Shown piece after piece: positions 12,988 through 25,046 of a stretch of 64,000 bases of DNA. Under the pieces are notes generated by a model that was not told the DNA's origin, ran no database searches, and saw only the letters and a list, made by a program, of their open reading frames with translations. A program made the position numbers and the translations under genes. The stretch is from Glycine soja (taxonomy: Eukaryota > Streptophyta > Magnoliopsida > Fabales > Fabaceae): the NCBI RefSeq assembly GCF_004193775.1, contig NC_041011.1:15532201-15596200 (forward strand), given 5' to 3'. Position 1 is the stretch's first letter. Every line of letters begins with the position of its first letter.

Positions 12988-14819
12988 CTGCTATTTGCAG
13001 GTTGATTTAAAAGAAATGCAACCTCTTTAGCACTATGAACATCCACTACTGTGAGATCAGAAACTTGTGCATTTCCATTTGCATCATGTTTGATTGTATA
13101 TTGTTTTCTAGGAGTACCATTTTCCATGCGTGTTGTTGTAGATATCAGATCACGGATCGTTTCATTGTATATTTCCAACATTGACACATATAAATTTTGC
13201 AAGGAAAACCTTATCAGCAATTCTGTGTCATATTTAAAATTTTATACACATTGCAATGGTGAAAAATTAAGAAGAAAAATACTCTGTTACCTACATTTCA
13301 TATTTCCAGACTTGAGGTTGTTGAGACTGCTTTGTTTGAAATATTTGCTCTAATGAACGAGGTATGAAGCCCTTCTCCTCTAAATGTCCAGGCCTTCCCA
13401 TCATTGTATAAGTTTTTCCTGACCCTGTCTGACCATAGGCAAAGAAGCAAACCTGTAAAAGAAAAAACATCACCATATTATTAGACATCAATGTATATAG
13501 TATATATATTGATTTACAAACATTCATGCTAGAAAGGCAACATCCAACACCAAATCTAACAGATAGACATGTGTCTCACAACACTGATATGTCAGAACCA
13601 AAGAATCATAGGGCAAAGAAGGGCAAAAATACAATACAACATGAAAGTGAGTATAGAAAATAAAGGGTTTTAGAATTCTGCTTTTCCAAAATTGACTAGT
13701 AATAGTGCATTAAATGGTTGATCCATATGTATATACGATTTTAAATGAATAGTGCTTTAGAGATGACAAAAGAACTTTGAAATTACCTTGTAACCATCAA
13801 GAGCACTTTGTACAAGCTGTGAAATTTCTACAAAAGCTTCTTCTTGTGATGCCTCTGGTGTAAAAACTTTATCAAATGTAAAAGAATGTTTTTGGCCTAA
13901 GAACAAAACCAGAGCAACATGAGTTGATGTTTTTGGCCCAGAAGTTTCCATTGATGTTGGATAACTGAAAATCTTGCCTTCTGTGCTACAACTTTCATCA
14001 GCTAATAAAGGCCTCGCTCACTCGACAGAATACACGAATGTTCCCTTTTAAATCCTGTTAATATGAAGATTATTAAGGTGTCAATTATTATTTTATTATT
14101 ATTATCAACGTTTTGGTTCAGGGAATTACCAAAATGGTATTATGTAATTTTTTCCTCAGCCTCTCCTCTTCTATAAGTTTATATTTTGCATCTGCTAAGC
14201 GTCTTTGTGACTCATTCACAAATTTTTGTTGTCCTTTGTACTCTGTCCTTGTCTCGTATGCAGATATATTAGACACCTAACAAGGAACAAAATCTATGAA
14301 TAAGATAAATAATCATCATAATGTATATGTCAAGGACCAACTAAAGAATTAAGCAATTAGGTAAAATTTCACATTCTTTATCTAACAAATATATCAAATT
14401 GTTCTATACCTAGTAGTATACAACTTTTAAAAAAATTCTTGATTACCTGCAGTTTCTTCTCTGCAGTTGCTAGTTGCTCTTCCAATGTCTTTATCTGTTT
14501 ATCTTTCAAAGAACATTTTTCCTGGAGGAAGGAAGCTCATCCTCTCATGACTCCACAATAACAGAATGGTGTGATATTTAATTAAAATAAATAGGGTATA
14601 CAAACCAACCTCCAGATCATTAGCTTTTAAGGTCAAGCTGTCCAATTCAGTGGAGGAGTGTTTCCTAGATTCTTTAACTTTCTCTAATTCAGAACTTAAA
14701 GTTTGTACTTGAGATAATTGCCGGTCTCGCTCATCTCTTACTTGTTGCAACTCTCCTCTAAGAGAGGAAACTTCTGTAGCCAGGACATCCTTCTGTTTTA
14801 TAGCCTCCTCTTGAGAAGA
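12988..14819 (-). pseudogene. Kinesin-14 (ATK1/KatA-like) gene fragment, broken
   Basis: Six minus-strand exons can be read: 14819-14610 (70 codons) and 14521-14447 (25 codons), both coiled coil; 14276-14130 (49 codons, ending RLRKKLHNTIL, the neck); 14054-13787 (start of motor, GNIRVFCRV, then HSFTFDKVF); 13452-13291 (P-loop [15 protein letters not shown]); and 13187-12988 (MLEIYNETIRDL). Kinesin-14 motors are minus-end-directed microtubule motors of the spindle, with the motor at the C-terminus behind the coiled coil. Lesions: a 4-base insertion (CGAG) just after FCRV, which shifts the frame; a stretch between METSG and GQKHSF unlike the family; a TAG as the last codon of the P-loop exon; AT instead of AG before the next exon; and loss of the rest of the motor (switch I/II) at the repeat array. 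The N-terminus is also missing. It cannot make a motor and is best explained as a captured fragment. Confidence 0.9.
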
Positions 14820-17800
14820 CTAATAAAAGAACCAAGGAAACTAAGTAATATACCAGCTGCATGATAAGTAAGAAATAAAAGAGAACAAAAAAGACAGCAA
14901 AACAAGTTCAATAACTAGGGTCATCGGAATGTTTTTGAAAGATTAAGATAGTTATCTTAAATCTAAAACCAAAAATTACATGTGCCTAAAATTAAGAAAA
15001 AACAATATAAAATAAAGTATTACAACAACTCTTAAAACTCTGCAATCAACTAAACTTGGCAGGATATTAGCACTTTCAGTTCTTTGATCCTTCTTAACAA
15101 GGATTCTTATGAGATCTTTAGGGCAGATATACCTTAAGATCATATAGTTTCCACTTTCCACTACTAAAAATAATGCAGAAAGACCAAAAGCATCAGGTCC
15201 TGTAGGAGTAACATCTTGTTTGTGCTCGTGTTTGTATGTTTATTTATAAAAGATTTAAAATGATTTGGATAAAATGGTTTTTTTTGAAATCAATCTTGGT
15301 TAAAACTAATGTTGGTTGTGAAATAATGTTATTTTCAGTTATGCTGTATAATTTATCCCCTATAGGTTATTAAACTTTTCCCATTGTCATTTCTCAGGGT
15401 TTTTAAACATAGGACAACCAAGTGTTATTGCCATTGAGGATCCACAGGTTTTGTTGGAAGAACTGCCTTTTGCTTTTATAAAAATGAATATTTTATTTCT
15501 GTCAAAATAAATAAAGAAAGAAAGTGGACTGTATATGATGGATTTTTCATGATTTTCCTCTTGCTTATGTTTGCATTTCTCAGTTATGAGCTTATTTCAA
15601 TTTACTTGGGAGGAGTTTTTTTTTTGTTATGGGTGGGGATAAAATGGGGGGTTTGATTGTTGCTGTTATCAGTTTCTTTTAGTGGACTCTTGATTTTGTA
15701 GAGGATATTGAACAATTATGTCGTATTCTGTAGCTTCTTTGAATCTCTTTTGCTTCTCTTTCCAAGCTGTAGGATATTTGATAATTTTCCTTTAGTCATA
15801 CTTGTTCTGTTAGTTGCATTCTTCCACAGCCTTTCTCTCTTTATTTGGTCTTTCTGATTTTTCAAAAACAGAATATTTGGAGTCACTATTTCCATTTCCA
15901 AAGCCACTAGTCCCATGCTATTTTGGAGCAGTTGCTGAATATTTTACCAAGGAATATATTAAAAGTGTAAATTGGAGATATTTGGGAACCAGAATGCTAG
16001 GAAAAAACTATTCATACTAGGGTAGTCTACGGCAGATTATCTAAGCTGGGGTTGAATAGTCTTGGAACTCTGTCTTCACTGCTCTCTTTAGTAAATGCAT
16101 TGCAATTTTTTTTTTTTATAATATGAAGTTGATTGGCACAAATTATTTTGTACGTATTAGGCAAATTTTTGTCATAGATGTGGTTGATTGACTAAAGTTT
16201 TATTATTTTTCTGGCTGAATCAGGCACCAAAGAATCACATTGGGAAGAACTCCTTTAATTATTTGCAGGTTTGTTTATTTTTTCTGGTAATTGATATTTA
16301 TTATAATAGTTTTAAAATTTTTTTTCAAATTCCACAAATGACAAACATGTATGATGCCTGAAAACATGTATGCGTTTTTCCTTTTTATTCATGGCATGTA
16401 ATTGTTCTTTTGAGCCGTCTACTATGATCTTTATTATGTCCTTTTGTCGCAATATCATACAATTACTAATGGAAATAGCTGACATGCGATTTTAAGGGGT
16501 TGCATAACATGTTATTTTTGTGGTCTTCTAAAATGACCCTTTGTGACATATAGGATCAAAACGTATGATCCATTCAATTCTTTTTAGTAAACTACTTGAC
16601 CTTTTTTAATCTTTCATGTCATAGTAAGCAAGTATTTTTACATGACTAACTTAGCAACATATGATATCACGTCATAATTGTGTGCCACATTAGTTATTTT
16701 TTCTGTTAGCATTAGATGATAATAACTAGGACTTGCTTCCAGCTTATATATAACAGCTATTTTGTCTTTTCCTCATGTTGTTCCTTTAGAAACCTCTTCC
16801 GCACGACCGTGGACTTTTCCTGCTCCTGTTGCACAAAACACACACTATTTTTTTTGGCTCAGCAAAAGTAGATATATATTATATATATAAAAGAGTACCA
16901 GAGGTACTATAGGTACAAGTATAGTTTAAACACATAGCTGGTTCAAAAGATGAAATTAGCATTTAGCTATTATGGACCAGCTACACCCCATAACTTAAGT
17001 ACATATATGCTGCACCTCTTGGAAGATGTTGGGAGAGATGTGTGTACTTAACACGCTTCCCACACTGTAAAAAACAAAGACTCCACTTAATCAGATGTGC
17101 ACAATTTTACTACTATTACTTTATCGGATTTCCCTTGACTGGAGTACCACGGTAGTTATATTGTAACAAGTAGCTACGTCCTCTACCATTATCACGTACT
17201 ATCATAGAAAGAAGAACAACATTATCATTTAGAGAGTGCCTTTATTATTAAGTTTCCACTCATGCCTTTTCTTTGACCAACAGAAGATGTGAAGAAGGAG
17301 TGTGCTTAAAAGAGTGTATTCCTGTCATTTCTTTTGGGAGAAAGATCAATTCAGTCATTTGCCAATAGGCTTTTCTCCCATGACCTATATATGCACTACA
17401 TAGTACATAGTCATACTCACATGCTTGTCCGCATGCCCCCACTCTAAACTGAAAACGTTGCGGACAATGGTAACTAATTGATGAATAATAGTAACATCCA
17501 AAAATCCAATTACATAGTTGGCTCCAAGCAGATAGCTAGAGCCAACAAATCATGACACTTAAAATTCTTTCTGCAAGTTTACCTCCCCATAACCATTTTC
17601 ATCTTATCGGCAAGGTTTAGGTCTTATGAATGTTAACCTTTAATCTAGAAATACCTTCAAAACATCTAAACACAGTTACATCCCCACAGAAACTTTATCA
17701 TTAGCTTATCACTGAAATCACTCATCTGCAACCCAAAACCATAAATTAACTTCCCAATCTCTGCTGCCCTGTCACATAAGCCTACTCAACCCCAACCACT

Positions 17801-17917
17801 ACCAGGCAGAGGTAAAGGAGCTTAAGAAAAAAGATAATAATTCAAGTGTACTAGCTAGAACTTCAAATATTTGAAGCTTGGCTACCTCTCATTATGTGTC
17901 TCTCTCAGTAGAACTTA
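14820..17917. other. Unassigned DNA with exon-like islands
   Basis: Two plus-strand islands look spliced but are unidentified. One begins near 15397 after TTTCTCAG and reads GQPSVIAIEDPQ...LLEELPFAF. The other lies between an AG at about 16223 and a GT at about 16269 and reads APKNHIGKNSFNYLQ. They may be exons of another captured gene. 16280-17917 is otherwise noncoding. The last few hundred bases before 17918 could be promoter or leader of the receptor-like fragment that follows. Confidence 0.3.
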
Positions 17918-18049
17918 ATGAGAATTCCCCATGTTCCCTTCCTTTCGTTCATATTCTGCTACTTCTTCTTAATACACCACAATGTTTACTACACTGGGGT
18001 TTTAGCCCAAATTGTTGAGGATCAACAACAATCATTGCTCAAACTGAAG
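17918..18049 (+). pseudogene. 5' end of a receptor-like protein (LRR-RLP) gene
   Basis: The reading frame starts MRIPHVPFLSFIFCYFFLI, a hydrophobic signal peptide, and continues to EDQQQSLLKLK. That is the start of the N-terminal LRR cap typical of plant Cf/Ve-type receptor-like proteins (membrane-anchored extracellular leucine-rich-repeat receptors). Family resemblance stops at about codon 44. No LRRs, no transmembrane segment and no cap cysteines follow. An open frame runs on to 18169 without family features, and the Ogre LTR begins at 18179. It can only be a truncated copy. Identification rests on the signal peptide and cap start alone, so it is moderate. Confidence 0.55.
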
Positions 18050-18178
18050 TTGATTAACATGTTTTCACAACCTTTAGACAAAAAAACAGAAGTAATCCAA
18101 TGCAAAAATCAAACAACTTTATTTAATAAGGAAAACCAGCCAAAAGGATGGGAACATAGAAACAATTAATACACGTGT

Positions 18179-19504
18179 TGTCATACCGTAATTTCATCCG
18201 GGGACCATCTGTTTGTTGGGATGCGACCCTCGCTTGATCACTTCGAGGTACTTGACGCCCATCGTTAGGCAATCTGTGAAGTTCCGTGACATGTCGGGAG
18301 TTGAAAGAACATTATTGCACAATCCGTAAAGTTCCGTAACATTCCAGAAGCCGAAGAGGGGATGGTTGCGTAATCGTAAAGTTTCGTGACATTAAAAAAA
18401 GAAAACAAGTATCGTTACGTAATTCGTGAGGTTCCGTAGCGTTACGGAAAAAGAATCAGCAAAAAAGGGGCAAAGGGGGTGTATTTAGTAAAATGGGGTT
18501 GCAAATAGCAATTTTCAAATCTGGGCCCTTCTAGAGGTTTTTGGGCAATTTCATGCTTAAGGTGGAAGCACCCTAGCTCGTTTAGGCTAGCTGAGCTCGC
18601 CTGGGCGAGCTAGGTGGCAACCACCTCCCTTGTTTTGTTAAAAAATGGGCTTCCGGGACACCCGTAATGCTTTCGTAAAATTCCCATAACCCTAAATAAG
18701 CATATTTCACTTAATATGTGTGAGAAGGAAGAAAAAAAGAGAAAAAAACAAGTCCTATAGGCTTCCGTAACTTTTCTATAAAGTACGAAAGAAAGGGGGT
18801 GAACTTATCAAAATGGGGGTGCAAATAGTACTTTTGAAATTTTGAATTGGGCCTTCCAGAGTATTTTTCTAAGGATCCCTCAACCCCCTAGGTATGTATT
18901 TCAACTGTTTTGGGTGAAAAAAACTGTTTCCATGGAGAAAATCCAGCTGTTTTGTCGACCACCCCAAGAGATCGTTAATTGTCCAACGCCTTAACGTTTC
19001 TCTCCTTTCAAAACCAAGAGATCGTTAATGGTCCAACGCCTTAACGTTTCGCTCCTTTCAAAAACAAAAGATCGTTTAATGGTCCAATGCCTTAAACGAC
19101 ATTTGTTCAGTCAAAATATATCTTGCAAAAAAGATAAAAAAAAACAACTTAACCATAGTTTAGTTCTCAAAGAACTATGTAGGTCTGATTTCGTTATCAC
19201 AATTGAGGAATACGTAGGAGCAAGGGAAACACCCTTGTCGACCACAAAAAGAAAAAAAATATAAAAAGACATAAAAAGACATAAGAACGTAAAAAAGGAA
19301 AGATAACACAAATTGAAGTCATATTCGCACACTTGATTAAAGGCTCCCGAACCTTTCACTTAAAAGTTCGTAGACCACGTCTTTTTCAGTTTTTCTGACG
19401 TTTTCCTCAAATAAACGTTGGCGGTGACTCCGCACGTATTCCTTTCTTGGAAGACGCACCCGTGAGTCTCGCGTCGCCCTCCCGCCGAAGGGTAGGTTGC
19501 GACA
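18179..19504 (+). repeat. Ogre #1 5' LTR
   Basis: Begins TGTCATACCG and ends GTTGCGACA. It matches 31590 onward (3' LTR) and, reversed, 43716-45424. Compared with the 3' LTR it lacks several hundred bases around 18955, where the 3' LTR carries the CTTCCGTAATGCTTCC and GTTCTTCAACGGGT regions. It therefore has an internal deletion. About 50-bp units with GTCCAACGCCTTAACG are repeated 2-3 times at about 18968-19100. Confidence 0.9.
18594..18611. repeat. Palindrome AGCTCGCC-TG-GGCGAGCT in Ogre LTR
   Basis: Perfect 8-bp arms. Related palindromes occur at 31964-31987 (CCTAGCTCG...CGAGCTAGG) in the 3' LTR and at 52367-52382 (GCTCGCC-CA-GGCGAGC) in Ogre #2. Confidence 0.9.
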
Positions 19505-19506
19505 GT

Positions 19507-19523
19507 TGGCGACTCCACTGGGG
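19507..19523 (+). other. Ogre #1 primer-binding site
   Basis: TGGCGACTCCACTGGGG begins two bases after the LTR end. It starts with TGG, the complement of a tRNA 3' CCA. Ogre elements are known for a tRNA-Arg primer; the tRNA match was not verified here. Confidence 0.8.
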
Positions 19524-20388
19524 TCGTTGGTTAGAGAGTTAGGCCAATCAATTAGTGTGCTTTCTTTACTATGACTTCCCTTTTGTTCTTTTTCTTTTTT
19601 CTTATGTTCTTGTGTATATAAACTCTTTTTGATGCTTTTAGTGTGTTTTAAAATGTATGCATGAGGTAAATATTTATTCATTTAATGCACACAAACACCA
19701 ACACTATTTGCACACACGGTGAGTTGAAAAAGGGCCCTATACCCGGGTTCGTGGGAACATAAGGAGTGGAGGTGAATCTGTGATCATGCTAGGTCTCTGA
19801 CTTGCTTGATTATAGTGAACCCTCATCTAGAGTTTTTCTCTTTGATAACATATTGTTGCTAGTAGTCCCTATTGTTGCAATATGTTCTTCGAAGGGGATG
19901 ATACCTCTAGAGACCATCAAGAGAGATATGACCACCTTGGGAATTATCACTAAAAAGCCCTTTTAGCTCCCTCCCATGTAGGTCCCTAAAATAGGGGCAC
20001 GGAGCAAACACGTTGCGTGCCACTTTTCACACTGCCATGCATGTAGTCCTAAGTGTCATGTATCCCTTTGCTTATATTTGTTTGTGAATATTGTCGTACT
20101 ATGTACATCCTCGTGTTGTGCCTTTCGCATATGCATCATGCACGGGTTCTGTCTTGATCCCCTCTCTTTGGCAAACCAACAGAGGTTCCGTGTCACCTTT
20201 TTAAATACATACGTCGGGCACCGTGCTACCCCAAGACGTTGTATCTAAGAAGGAGACAATTTCTCGGGCTCCCGTATTCATAAATTGCGTCTGTGTCATA
20301 TGCATTTCTTCAAGCATTCATCCATTCCGCCCATGATAGATGTCAGAGTTTTGATTCGCACTGGGTTTTTGTTTCACTTTAGTAAAAC
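19524..20388 (+). other. Ogre #1 leader region
   Basis: Untranslated sequence between the primer site and ORF1. No coding feature recognised. Confidence 0.6.
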
Positions 20389-22135
20389 ATGGGAACAAAT
20401 CAAACTGGAAAAAGGTTTTATCAAGTCAAGATTAAGGGCCTGGATATCACTAGCATTAAGGAGTTGGGGCGGTTGATGGGACCTCTCCAAATGTAAGCCT
20501 TCCGCAAGGCGTACGGAAAGATTTTAGATTTGACCATAGCAAAGATATCCACAGAAGCCATTGTATCACTCACCCAATACTATGACCAGCCTTTGAGATG
20601 CTTCATGTTTGGAGACTTCCAATTAGTACCGATAGTTGAAGAATTTGAGGAGATTCTAGGATGTTCTCTTGGGGGGAAGGAAACAATATCTTTTCTTCGG
20701 GTTTCTTCCCTCCTTGAGCAAGATTGAAATTGTGGTCAGGGATTCGGTAAGAGAGTTTGATCGTGTAAAGCAAACTCGAAATGGCGTAGTGAGCCTACCA
20801 CGGAAGTACTTAGAAGGCAAGGCAAGGGTTATGGTGAATCAAGAGGAGTGGGTCCCGTTTATGGATGTATTAGCATTGCTAATCTTTGGGGTTGTCCTCT
20901 TTACAAACATGGATGGTTTGGTGGACCTAGCTGCAATTGATGCTTTCCTTGCATATCACCATAGCAAAGAGAGCCCGGTGGTAGCTGTCTTGGCAGACTT
21001 ATTTGACACATTTGACCGAAGGTGCGAGAAGAGTAGCGCACGGATCATCTTCAGTTTACCCGCTCTTTGTGTATGGTTGGTTTCGCACCTATTCCAACAA
21101 GACATAAGGCATCCATGTCCGCTCCGAAGCCATCACTCATGTGTCGAAAAGAGAAGAGTAGATTGGGACCAACACTTAGCTGGGATAGGAGGTAGAACAA
21201 TCAACTGGTTTCCTCGATGGAAGGAAGGAAAGGAGGGAGTTCTCTTCTCATGTGGGGACTACCCAAACATCCCGTTGATAGGAACGAGGGGTTGCATTAA
21301 CTACAATCCCGCACTTGCTATAAGACAGTTAGGGTACCCCATGAGGGGAGCACCGACGGAAGAAAGCCTCTCTCCTTTCCTTGTGAGAGATTTCGGTACG
21401 CAAAGTTTCATGATTATACAAAGAGTCCATAAGGCGTGGGAAAGCCTGTTAAGGAAAGATAAAGAACTTAGGGGCATTCGTAATGGCGTCATCGGTGGTT
21501 ATCATGAATGGCTGAAAGTTCGTACACGAGGGTTAGATTGGCTCTCCTGGTTAGAGATTATCAACGAAGAAAACTTTGAAGCTCCGGAAGAGGATGAAGA
21601 AGTCCGAGCTCTAAAAATAGAACTAGGAAAAGCAAGACTTGCCAAAGAAAAATTCAAGTTGGTCGCTACAGACGTCCGGAAAGAGTGTGCCGGGTTACGA
21701 GAAGAAAATGCAGCTATCGCGAGAGCCCTTGAACAAGAAACCAAGAGGGCTCACAAGGAAGAGCATGGCCGTGAAAAATTTCGTGGAGCTTTGTGGGGCA
21801 GCAACAGTGAGCTCAATCTTTGAAGGGAAGAGAGAGACCAATCACGAGCACATAGCATGGTCTTGAAAGAAGAGTTAGCTGCTTGCTCAAGGTCCAAAAG
21901 AAACTTGTCTCAGCGTTTATGCAAGACAGGGACCAATATGTTAGCCATCGTCAGCAAGTGCCAAGAAGAACTAAATCTAGCCACGGCCCACGAGCACAAA
22001 GTGGCGGACGAGTATGCCCAAGTGTACGCGGAAAAGGAGGCTAGAGGAAGGGTGATCGACTCGTTACATCAAGAGGAAACAATGTGGATGGACCGATTTG
22101 CCCTTACCTTAAACGGGAGTCAAGAACTTCCCTGA
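20389..22135 (+). pseudogene. Ogre ORF1 (DUF7745-like plant retroelement protein)
   Basis: The frame from the ATG at 20389 encodes KGLDITSIKELGRLMGP and then, after a TAA at 20494, ILDLTIAKISTEAIVSLTQYYD. It shifts frame in a G-run near 20671-20676 and continues as the long frame with DGLVDLAAIDAFLAYHHSKE, PLIGTRGCINYNPALAIRQL and a charged coiled-coil C-terminus. A TGA at 21821-21823 interrupts the coiled coil before the final stop at 22133. These blocks are the signature of the large ORF1 found upstream of gag in legume Ogre-like elements, function unknown. Two stops and one frameshift make it dead. The original length would be about 580 residues. Confidence 0.75.
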
Positions 22136-23286
22136 TTGCTAGCCAAGGCCAAAGCAATGGCGGACACCTACTCCGCCCCAAGGAGATCCACGGACTTCTC
22201 AGCTATTGTCAGCATATGATAGACTTAATGGCCCACATAATTAAAAACCGCTAGGAAGTTTGTATTGTCGCTCAGATCTTGACTAGTTATAACTTTCTGA
22301 ATAAAATGAGTTTATCCCATGTTTTTACACCAAAGATCAGTGTGAATCAAATCACTCCCGCATTTTATCTCTAGCATGCATTCATATCATGCATCGCATA
22401 AGAATCTCTTCATGATGAACATATCATTCCTGCATTTGTCCGTTATCATATTCCAGCATCACATTTTGCATGAGTCATTGCATCATCATGCATATGCGTT
22501 TAACATACTTTTTGTTCTACAAACCGCATACCTTTTGTTTTCATGTTTGCTCATGCATGATCCTTGCATTTTCGTCTGCAAAATGAAAACAAAAAGGGGA
22601 GGCGCAAAAATTCATACCACATTCTTAGTTGCATGTGTGAGGTACCATGAGCCAACCATGTTGGGATCATAAACCCATTTCTAAAAAAAATAAAAAATAA
22701 TAATAAAACAAAATTGAGCATGGTACCTAATGCATGATTAACTAAGAAAAGATGTTTCTTCCGGCATCTCAATTTCATAAATACATTTTCCATGCATAGC
22801 ATGCGTATTCCTGAGTCTTTCATCTCTATGATATTGTTGAAGTATTGGAAATCAGAATTGCCATTCCTTGGATTACGGGGTTGAACCAAGCTCATGCTTT
22901 TACGAAAAGGTTCATCAAGTCAAGTTGAAGTATGGAAGTAACCATCTTGCAAAAAAGTTGGGGCAAGAGATGGATCGAGTTACATCGCTGCTTCGTCTAC
23001 TGCCCAACACATTTAGGATTGTTGATGTCCTTGTTACTTCCAGTTTCACCTTGACAAAGATGTCATGGACCATGTTGAAAATCTAAATTGATTCAACCCC
23101 ATGTCCTGCATAAAAATTCGCAATACTTCAAACTGTGCATCATTCACTTACATCCATCCTTTTCATTGGTTGCATTGCCCATTGCATTCTTTCCTTGAAA
23201 AAAAATGAACTTAATCATTATTATCAAAATGAAAAAAAAAACACGCTTTACGGCACCCTTACCGGACCTGTGCTAGAGCTAGAGTA
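22136..23286 (+). other. Ogre #1 ORF1-gag spacer
   Basis: Noncoding, with repeated ATGCAT/TCATGCAT words. No features recognised. Confidence 0.5.
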
Positions 23287-25046
23287 ATGGGTGAAGTAGA
23301 GGAGGTGCAAGAGCAAATGAAGTCCAACACGGAGGCCTTGAAAGAGAAAATGGCCATGATGAGCATAAAGGAGATAATGGAAGCCAATGCAATTGCAGTT
23401 GCCACTGCCAGCGTTGTTGCTAAGGTGAACCTGATGCCCCCATCTGGCCTCAAGCAAATGAATCATCCAACCTCAGATATGGTGGGCAAAGATTTGGGAA
23501 GTACGGACGGCCCCATGATGTGCAAATTCAAAACGAGCACGCCTTCCCGCCATCCCAACTATACACCGCCCAGTGGCATACATTCCTAATGAGGATGTCA
23601 ATAACTCCGCTCCCATAGTCATTGAGATCCGGCAACCTCATCATGTACATGTCTCTCAACCCATGGGGGAGACACATGAAATTCCCCACCACAATCTAGC
23701 TGACTTTGAGCCTTGCCTCGAATATGCCACTGAAGGGTAAGCAGTTGGTGGTATACCCCTACAAAACACTTTGGAGGGCCCTCAGTATCACCCACAACCA
23801 CACCCCTTGCATTCCACACCGGGTAAAAACCCTCATGCTATGGCAGAAATGGAAAGTTGGATCATCTAAAGGAAAGGCTCAGGGCCATTGAAGGAGGTGA
23901 AGATTATGCCTTTGCTAACCTAGAAGAGTTGTTCCTAGTACCCAATATCATCACCCCTCCCAAGTTCAAGGTGTCGGACTTTGACAAGTACAAGGGGACT
24001 ACTAGCCCTAAGAACCATCTAAAGATGTGTTGTCGAAAGATGGGGGCATACGCTAAAGCATGAGGAACTGTTGATACATTTCTTCCAAGAAAGTCTTACT
24101 AGAGTAGCTGCTACTTGGTACACTAACTTGGAACCTTCCCGAGTCCATTCTTGGAAGGACCTAATGGTTGCCTTCGTTAGGCAGTATCAGTACAATTTTG
24201 AATATGGTTCCGAATAGGATGCAACTATAGAACATGTGCAAAAAGGGGCATGAATCTTTCAAAGAATATGCCCAAGGATGGAGAGACCTGCCAGCTCAAG
24301 TGGCACGAATCATTCAAAGAATACGCCAAAAAATGGAGAGACCTGGCAGCTCAAGTGGCACCTCCAATGACGGGGAAAGAGATGATCACAATAATAGCAG
24401 ACACATTACCGGTGTTTTACTATGAAAAATGGTGGGGTACACACCTTCAAGCTTTGTTGATTTAGTTTTCACCGATGAAAGGATCGAAATGAGTCTGAAA
24501 AGAGGCAAATTTAATCATCCTGCTTGGACGAATGAGAAAACTGGGGCAAATGAAGAGGGTGAGAATGAGGGAGAAACCCATGCTGTGACTGCCATTCCTA
24601 TACGGCCAAGTTTCCCACCAATCCAACAGTGTCATTACTCAGCCAATAACAACCCTTCTCCTTACCTACCACTCAGTTATCCACAAAGGCCATCCCTAAA
24701 TCAACCACAAAACCCACCTACCACACAACCAATGCTAAACACCACCTTTAGCACGACCGAAAACACCAGCGAAGGAAGGAATTTTGCAGCAAAAAAAAAA
24801 CCTATAGAATTCACCCCAATTCTGGTGTCCTATGCTAACTTGCTCCATATCCACTCGATAATTCAATTGTAGCCATAACCCCAACCAAGGTTCCTCAACC
24901 TCCATTTTTTTTAGGATACCACTTGAACATGTGCATATCATGGAGGAGTTCCGGGACATTCCATTGAGCACTGTATGACCTCGAAGCGTAAGGTGCAAAG
25001 TCTAATTGATGCAGGCTGGCTGAAATTTGAGGAGAATCGCTTGTGA
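23287..25046 (+). pseudogene. Gypsy/Ogre gag, degenerate
   Basis: Starts MGEVEEVQEQMKSNTEALKE (coiled coil) and passes through an ASDMVG-like linker. The core capsid landmarks follow in shifting frames: FKVSDFDKYKGTTSPKNHLK at about 23970, then SWKDLMVAF, ESFKEYAQGWRDL and MVGYTPSSFVDLVF. A proline-rich linker leads to a zinc-knuckle-like CAYHGGVPGHSIEHC at about 24930. Lesions include a stop at 23587, further shifts and stops before 24230, a 55-bp tandem duplication at 24252-24361 that changes frame, and stops in the linker. Gag would form the capsid. No protease or polymerase frame follows. Confidence 0.8.
24252..24361 (+). repeat. 55-bp tandem duplication inside gag
   Basis: 24252-24306 and 24307-24361 are the same 55 bases with a few substitutions (both end GAGAGACCTG-CAGCTCAAGTGGCAC). 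55 is not divisible by 3, so the duplication shifts frame within the capsid ESFKEYA motif. Confidence 0.95.

Noticed and set aside
19507..19530. tRNA gene fragment after the Ogre LTR
   Set aside because: Only the part complementary to a tRNA 3' end is present, which is what a primer-binding site is. No cloverleaf.
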